From: SD8 sp035528475
Lineage (GTDB): Archaea; Halobacteriota; Methanomicrobia; Methanomicrobiales; Methanospirillaceae
DNA: 12,960 bases
Assembly (NCBI GenBank): GCA_035528475.1
Contig: DATKYO010000122.1
Coordinates: 1-12,960, forward strand
Direction: 5' to 3'
The position numbers were made by a program, and so were the translations under genes. The notes beneath the pieces were generated by a model. The model ran no database searches. It was not told the origin of the DNA and saw nothing but the letters and a program-made list of their open reading frames with translations. This document shows, in pieces, positions 6,815 to 12,960 of the stretch (the stretch's first letter is position 1; each line of letters starts with the position of its first letter).

Positions 6815-7050
6815 CAACCAGACTCCCTTATGGCAGGGCAGCATGGGCCAGGCCTTCTCCAGGATATCCACCTGATCGAAAAACTGGCACATTTTGACCG
6901 GGAATGTATTCCCGAACGTGTTGTGCATGCCAGGGGTACCGGCGCCCACGGTTACTTCCAAGTATACGAGAGTATGGCGGAGTAAGCCAAGGCTAAATTC
7001 CTCAGTCCGAAGAAGAAGACGCCGGTTTTGCAGCAGACGGCGGTGTCGGA
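6768..7050 (+). pseudogene. 5' remnant of a monofunctional haem catalase gene
   Basis: ATG 6768 begins MAKKTLTTNQGVPVSDNQT, the typical catalase N-terminus (LTTNQGxPVxDNQ). The frame then shifts near 6830-6841. From 6842 it reads HGPGLLQDIHLIEKLAHFD, then ECIPERVVHARGTGAHGYFQVYESMAE, which includes the distal haem-side segment ERVVHARG with its catalytic His. TAA at 6983-6985 replaces the tyrosine of the usual MAEYTKAKFL, and the text resumes in frame as AKAKFLSPKKKTPV before fading near 7050. The Arg of HFDRER is Cys here. Only about 90 of the roughly 480 or more codons remain. Catalases disproportionate hydrogen peroxide to water and oxygen; this copy cannot make a working enzyme. It lies directly upstream of katG on the same strand. 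Confidence 0.85.
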
Positions 7051-7082
7051 AGGTCTTCTTGCTCACCTTAACCATAGCTGCT

Positions 7083-7091
7083 GCTGAGGCA
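7083..7091 (+). repeat. Short partial match to the tRNA-Phe 3' end
   Basis: GCTGAGGCA matches the last nine bases of tRNA-Phe and lies between the catalase remnant and katG. A nine-base match is not rare in 13 kb, so this may be chance. It is recorded because it falls at a natural boundary. Confidence 0.2.
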
Positions 7092-7112
7092 ACCGTTAGC
7101 TGGGGAGTAAAG

Positions 7113-7120
7113 GTATATTC
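7113..7120 (+). promoter_or_regulatory. Probable katG TATA box
   Basis: GTATATTC within an AT-rich patch (7111-7126), in otherwise mixed sequence, would place the transcription start near 7140. That is about 25 bases before the katG ATG. No clear Shine-Dalgarno site precedes the ATG. Confidence 0.4.
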
Positions 7121-7166
7121 ATATCACCACATTGGATAAAAGCATACAACGGTAGTAGATGACGTT

Positions 7167-9368
<2,202 letters not shown>

Positions 9369-9384
9369 CCTAAACATCTTCAAT

Positions 9385-9391
9385 GGTGGAG
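9385..9391 (+). promoter_or_regulatory. Ribosome binding site before the radical SAM remnant
   Basis: GGTGGAG lies 10 bases before ATG 9402 and is one of the few good Shine-Dalgarno-like sites in the window. It supports 9402 as the original start, rather than GTG 9424 or ATG 9457, and hence a frameshift soon after. Confidence 0.45.
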
Positions 9392-9900
9392 AACCTCACG
9401 AATGCGGATAAAGAATTCGGACAGTGCGTGGCAAAAAGGCTAAAGTTGTGAAAGATATGTCCAGTGGGGCGCCGCATCTCGTCTCGTGGAACATTACCCT
9501 CCGGTGTCCCCTGAAGTGCTCCCACTGTTACGTGGAAGCAGGAATGGACGAGCCGGCAGGAATGCTCTCCACAGAAGAAGCACTGGCGGTGATCGACCAG
9601 ATCCGGGAGGTCGGGACACCCGTTGTTGTGCTCTCCGGGGGCGAGCCGCTCATGCGGGAGGACCTCTGCACGATTGCCCGGTATGGCACGGAGCAAGGGC
9701 TCATGATGGTGATGGGCACGAGCGGGTATTTCCTCGACCGATCCATGGCGGCAAGTATGCGGGATGCGGGGATCCGGGCTGCTGCAGTCAGCATTGACTC
9801 CGCGGACCCTGCCGTCCACGACTCGTTCCGTGGCGTCAGCGGTGCCTGGGAGAAGGCCTTGCAGGGTGTACGGAACTGCCGCGATGAGGGTATCGGGGTT

Positions 9901-9963
9901 CAATTTTTATTAATTGTATCCCTCATTTGCACGGATGCAAATCGGAGCGATTTTTACGCTCCG
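9901..9963. repeat. Cluster of three hairpins at the radical SAM breakpoint
   Basis: Inverted repeats occur exactly where the radical SAM homology ends. The first is CAATT (9901-9905)/AATTG (9912-9916). The second is ATTTGCA-CGGA-TGCAAAT (9925-9942), a perfect 7-bp stem with a 4-base loop. The third is CGGAGCG (9943-9949)/CGCTCCG (9957-9963), a perfect 7-bp stem with loop ATTTTTA that abuts the second. They could form a termination or processing structure, or be the end of a mobile element such as the hairpin ends of IS200/IS605-type elements. Confidence 0.6.
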
Positions 9964-9971
9964 TCTGGACG

Positions 9972-9984
9972 CCGGGCTGAGGCA
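9972..9984 (+). repeat. Distal attachment-like repeat
   Basis: CCGGGCTGAGGCA is an exact copy of tRNA-Phe bases 6171-6183, ending at the same discriminator A. The match stops at both edges. Slightly upstream, TCTGG (9964-9968) also matches the tRNA anticodon-stem strand, so the repeat may be a longer tRNA copy with an internal deletion. Confidence 0.6.
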
Positions 9985-10140
9985 TGATACAACAATTGAA
10001 ACCAGGGTTTTTTATTATTATATCACGGCGTGTATTGGTCTCTCTCTTCATAAAAAGGAGATCTGGAAAGGGAAATTGAAGCGGGATTTCGCGGGGGTAT
10101 TCCAGGTAATCCCTGTCTTCCATGCTCTCCACTCATATGG
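9985..10140. other. Gap between the distal repeat and the peptidase gene
   Basis: No credible gene is visible. There is an AT-rich patch at 10010-10024. AAAAAGGAG at 10053-10061 resembles a ribosome binding site but has no good start after it; on the minus strand the same patch gives a T-run that could end the peptidase transcript. Confidence 0.4.
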
Positions 10141-12009
10141 TTACAACGGGGTGCTGAACCAGTGAGTGAACATATCCCAGCTGCTCTTCCCGTCCCCTGA
10201 CTGATCTCCTTCGGCACTCCGCTGCTGGGTTTCCTGTATGTAGTTCAGTTCGTTTCCCGGCGTCGTATAAACGGTTGTATCTGTATAGACGAGCCCCCGG
10301 GTCTCCTGGAGCCCTTCATAATCGTATACCCGGGGACCATACTGGTATCGTCCCTGTTCCAGCCACCAGTCAGGATACCCTGGAGTGGTGGTTGTCTTAT
10401 TTGCGAAATCGTTTACCATATGGTTACTGTACCTGACAACGAGGCTGTCGGCCAATTTCCACCACATCTCTACCACAGCGATACTGTTTGCACTGCTGTA
10501 TTCCGTCAGGTGCTGCCGTGCTGCTACTACACCGCTACCAGAGAGGAGATCGAGGGCCTTCTTCTCGACATCCAGCTGGCGTTCGAGTTCCGCTTGTTCA
10601 ATCTGCTGCTGGGTAGCCCGGATATCCTGGCTCATCATTTGATAATTCATCGTTGCCCAGTTCGTTACAAAGTTGAACGCCCACCATGCCGAATCGCGGG
10701 AAAACTCTGAACGGTTCGTGTTGTGGAACTCTTCGGGAACCGAGGTCGCACCCGCATAGAAGGGAATATAGACAGTCTCTGATGGTTGCGCAAATCCAAA
10801 CCAAACAACACCCCCGACCGGATCCGGCATCCAGCTTCGACCCTGGGTAACATAGCTGTATCCGCAGTAAATCTCCGAGACAGCCCGTGGCCATGCACCG
10901 GGCTTTACCTCCCCGGGTGTCAGGAGATCGTGTGCATCAAACTCTCCCCGCCAGCGGTACGGGTTCCCGAACGGACCGGCAGCAGGGCCCATGGTCAGAT
11001 CATACACCGTTCCCTCATAGTGATCACGGAAGAGTGAAAAGCAATCCCGAATACTGATTTTTTTATCAGGTTTTACCGAGAACGGGTAATCCTTCGAGAA
11101 GGTATCGTTCACATACGGGCTGAAATTTTGCGAAGGGGCTATCCGGCTATAGAGGCTCCATACCCGGGCAAGCGAATAGTACGGGTGGGAGTATTCACCG
11201 CCGCTCACGGTTACTAACCAGTCAAGGTTTCCCTGCGATCGATCCCACCAGCCATTCGTCTGTGCGGTAGAAAAGAGGTTCCTTGAGAAGAGAATATCTG
11301 GATTGTCTGGATCTACTTCCCGTATTCTGAAGATATTTGCGGCCACAAATACCTCGCCATCCGGCACCTTCTGTGCGACCCACAGGCCGCCGGTATTGTC
11401 GGGTGTTCCCCCTGCCATCTCGATGACCCACGCCTCGTTGGGATCGGCTATGGTAAGGGTTTCCCCGTTGCCATAGTACCCGTACTCGTCGATGAGGTTC
11501 CCAATCAGCAGCACGGCCGCGCGGGCAGTTGTGGCTCGTTCGGCAGCGATGTTGGATAGTTCGGAACTGTAGAATATCCTCTTTGAACGGTTGAAATCCG
11601 GCAGTACTTTACTGTATTCCGTGCATTCACCAAACATCAGCTGGTGTTCATTCATGATGCCGTATGCACTGGTGAAATACCCGTAGGTATGGTTCACTTC
11701 AGGGATATATGCAACATCGCCGACCTCTTCATCCGCTCCATGGGTTGGCTCATCGGTTCCCGAGTTCGGGTCATACCATACCGCCCGCAGGGAACCGGGG
11801 GGATGATTGGCCGCAGGCACGTAGATAAACTGGGTCTTTTCAGTCTCGACTTTTTTCCCGACCACCGCAGGGCCGAAGCCGTCATTCGTATGGCCGACAA
11901 ACACAGATCCATCTGTGGATGCTCCTTTTGTCACGATGAACGTCGTGCAGCCGAGGGCCGGCTGGCATAGCACCATGAGCAGTATCCACCACACCACCAA
12001 CGTTCTCAT
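10141..12009 (-). CDS. Exported C69-family dipeptidase-like Ntn hydrolase
   Basis: A protein of 622 residues from ATG 12009; an in-frame GTG at 12030 adds seven residues that would only lengthen the signal peptide. The N-terminus MRTLVVWWILLMVLCQPALG is a signal peptide. Cleavage would expose Cys21 in CTTFIVTKGAS, the nucleophile of peptidase family C69, in which an N-terminal Cys of the mature chain is catalytic. Other family marks are TDGSVFVGHTND, GIMNEHQLMFGECTEYS, ERATTARAAVLLIG and DPNEAWVIEMAG. A Gln/Glu-rich helical stretch (about residues 470-505) and an aromatic C-terminal region follow. It probably degrades small peptides outside the membrane. No transmembrane anchor follows the signal. 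It is longer than many bacterial C69 dipeptidases (about 470 residues). It faces the island end with its 3' side and diverges from the receiver gene. Confidence 0.9.
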   Translation of the reverse strand: MRTLVVWWILLMVLCQPALGCTTFIVTKGASTDGSVFVGHTNDGFGPAVVGKKVETEKTQFIYVPAANHPPGSLRAVWYDPNSGTDEPTHGADEEVGDVAYIPEVNHTYGYFTSAYGIMNEHQLMFGECTEYSKVLPDFNRSKRIFYSSELSNIAAERATTARAAVLLIGNLIDEYGYYGNGETLTIADPNEAWVIEMAGGTPDNTGGLWVAQKVPDGEVFVAANIFRIREVDPDNPDILFSRNLFSTAQTNGWWDRSQGNLDWLVTVSGGEYSHPYYSLARVWSLYSRIAPSQNFSPYVNDTFSKDYPFSVKPDKKISIRDCFSLFRDHYEGTVYDLTMGPAAGPFGNPYRWRGEFDAHDLLTPGEVKPGAWPRAVSEIYCGYSYVTQGRSWMPDPVGGVVWFGFAQPSETVYIPFYAGATSVPEEFHNTNRSEFSRDSAWWAFNFVTNWATMNYQMMSQDIRATQQQIEQAELERQLDVEKKALDLLSGSGVVAARQHLTEYSSANSIAVVEMWWKLADSLVVRYSNHMVNDFANKTTTTPGYPDWWLEQGRYQYGPRVYDYEGLQETRGLVYTDTTVYTTPGNELNYIQETQQRSAEGDQSGDGKSSWDMFTHWFSTPL

Positions 12010-12145
12010 AAAGGCGGAATAGTACCACACCCCATAATACTACCGGAACATTAAGTTGCGATTTCCATCAGGTAGAAAACCCCTTGCCGGTGAATGAGTC
12101 AGTATTTGCTATGTATGAAAAAAATATCTCCTGTATGATTGATGA
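12010..12145. promoter_or_regulatory. Divergent promoter region between peptidase and receiver genes
   Basis: A 136-base gap between two divergent starts. It contains AT-rich patches around 12037-12055 (minus side) and 12105-12130 (plus side), but no TATA box clear enough to assign. Confidence 0.3.
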
Positions 12146-12960
12146 ATGAATGAAATGGCTGATGTTATCCGGGTCCACTATGTGGATGATGAACCTGATC
12201 TACTTGATCTGACACGGATATTTCTGGAGAAGGGCGGATCATTAAAAGTAACCCCCCTGCAACTCCACCTCTGAAGCACTTCCAATAGTCAATAGCAAAC
12301 ATTTTGATGCAATAATTTCGGACTACCCGATGCCCGAGATGGGTGGAATAGAATTCTTAAAAAGAATCCGTCAACAGGGCAATACCACGCCATTTATCAT
12401 ATTTACCGCCGCGGCAGGGAAGAGATTGTAATTGAGGCATTGAACAACGGGGCGGATTTCTATCTGCAGAAGGGTGGGGAACCGAAATCACAGTTTGTGG
12501 AATTAACCCACAAAATCCGCCTTGCCGTGGAAAAACACCGCACTGAGAAAGAATTATTAAGAGCCCATGAAGAGATCCGCCTGAAACTCGAAGAAGAAAA
12601 AATTGTTTCCGAATTTTCCAGGTTTCTTCTCATGGCGACATCCTTGGATGAAGTCCTTGACCATTTCGGGGAGATTATTTTCAGCATTTCGGGTGCGGAC
12701 TATTTGATGCTTGCAAAACTTGATCCCGTTGAAAACGCCATCGGTATTCATTCTTTCAAAGGTCTTGGTCCTTTTTTAAACCAGATTCGTAAGTTGACAT
12801 CTGTTGCGCCGGAATCCTTGAATGTGCCGATGGATTATATCAGGGCGCATAAGGAACAGATGCCACTCGGGCTCGGACTGAAGAAACTCGATAACGGGAT
12901 TTATACGCTTTCACGGGTTTACCTGCCGCAATTGGTCTGCACAGGGATTGAAACAGTCCT
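12146..12960 (+). pseudogene. Receiver-GAF signalling protein with two frameshifts, 3' end outside window
   Basis: ATG 12146 (or 12155) reads MNEMADVIRVHYVDDEPDLL, the acidic start of a response-regulator receiver domain. The frame changes in a run of six C (12252-12257; one base too many) to read SEALPIVNSKHFDAIISDYP with MPEMGG, which holds the phospho-acceptor Asp. It continues to FIIFTAA and a stop at 12429-12431. Restoring one G near 12408 gives FTGRGREEIVIEAL and returns to the first frame, which carries YLQKGG (the conserved Lys) and a coiled-coil linker (KELLRAHEEIRLKLEEEK). A probable GAF domain follows from about 12625 (SLDEVLDHFGEIIFSISGAD), open to the window edge. The two indels cancel, so the downstream frame is intact. 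It resembles methanogen receiver-sensor proteins that continue into PAS and histidine kinase domains. It is a pseudogene unless the indels are sequencing errors. Confidence 0.8.

Larger units (their letters stand above)
9402..9987 (+). pseudogene. Truncated radical SAM protein gene (AhbD/SPASM-type N-terminus)
   Basis: From ATG 9402, MRIKNSDSAWQK is read, then TAA at 9441. A shift in the A-run at 9433-9437 leads into the main frame, KAKVVKDMSSGAPHLVSWNI and so on. That frame has the [4Fe-4S]/SAM motif CPLKCSHC, the SAM-binding glycines VVLSGGEPLMRED, GTSGYFLD and ISIDSADP-like text (VSIDSADPAVHDSFRGV). Coherent sequence ends at NCRDEGIGVQF near 9903. After that, hairpin-rich non-coding DNA is read to a chance TGA at 9985-9987. 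Only the first half of the radical SAM barrel remains, and the SPASM-type C-terminus expected in relatives is missing. The closest resemblance is to AhbC/AhbD/PqqE-like enzymes, some of which make haem. A haem role beside katG is appealing but unproven, and the gene is almost surely dead. Confidence 0.8.

Noticed and set aside
9370..9903. 177-residue minus-strand ORF opposite the radical SAM gene
   Set aside because: The plus strand carries clear radical SAM motifs in this stretch. The minus ORF has no domain-like features and reflects high GC.
9914..10165. 83-residue ORF crossing the hairpins and the distal repeat
   Set aside because: It runs through inverted repeats and into the 3' end of the peptidase gene, and its composition is not protein-like.
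12460..12751. Minus-strand ORFs opposite the receiver-GAF gene
   Set aside because: The plus strand encodes coherent receiver, coiled-coil and GAF sequence here; the minus ORFs are shadows.

Overview
The window most likely comes from a methanogenic archaeon of the order Methanomicrobiales (Methanoregula/Methanosphaerula-like). This is inferred from an archaeal-type methionyl-tRNA synthetase with a C-terminal tRNA-binding domain, a CARDB surface protein on a Pro-Thr-Thr linker, a receiver-GAF signalling protein of a type common in these methanogens, archaeal TATA boxes, and a tRNA gene without an encoded CCA. No tree or database search was possible, so the genus is open.

Layout. Positions 1-881 hold the 3' end of a CARDB cell-surface gene, followed by a decayed second copy of the same domain. 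After a 411-bp gene-free stretch with a tandem TATA box come a small two-helix membrane protein and a HEAT-repeat protein (1293-2213). These converge on metG (minus strand, 2224-4212). metG is divergent from an unrecognised 263-residue gene (4255-5046), whose 3' end overlaps a convergent DHH/DHHA1 phosphoesterase gene (5039-6010, minus). A tRNA-Phe(GAA) gene follows at 6110-6183.

The most striking structure lies just after this tRNA. The last 13 bases of the tRNA gene (6171-6183) recur exactly, in the same orientation, at 9972-9984. This is the classic geometry of an element integrated at a tRNA 3' end, and it bounds about 3.8 kb. The interval holds an unrecognised reading-frame fragment, the broken 5' end of a monofunctional haem catalase gene, an intact and visibly GC-rich catalase-peroxidase gene (katG), a truncated radical SAM gene, and a cluster of hairpins next to the distal repeat. 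No integrase is visible, so the element looks degenerate and immobile. The picture suggests one hydrogen peroxide-removing enzyme was lost and another gained in the same segment.

Beyond the repeat lie an exported C69-family (Ntn-hydrolase) peptidase gene (10141-12009, minus) and, divergent from it, a receiver-GAF signalling gene running off the right edge. The latter carries two opposite single-base frameshifts. In all, four or five of the roughly a dozen coding loci are broken, so this is an active turnover region set beside housekeeping genes (metG, tRNA-Phe).
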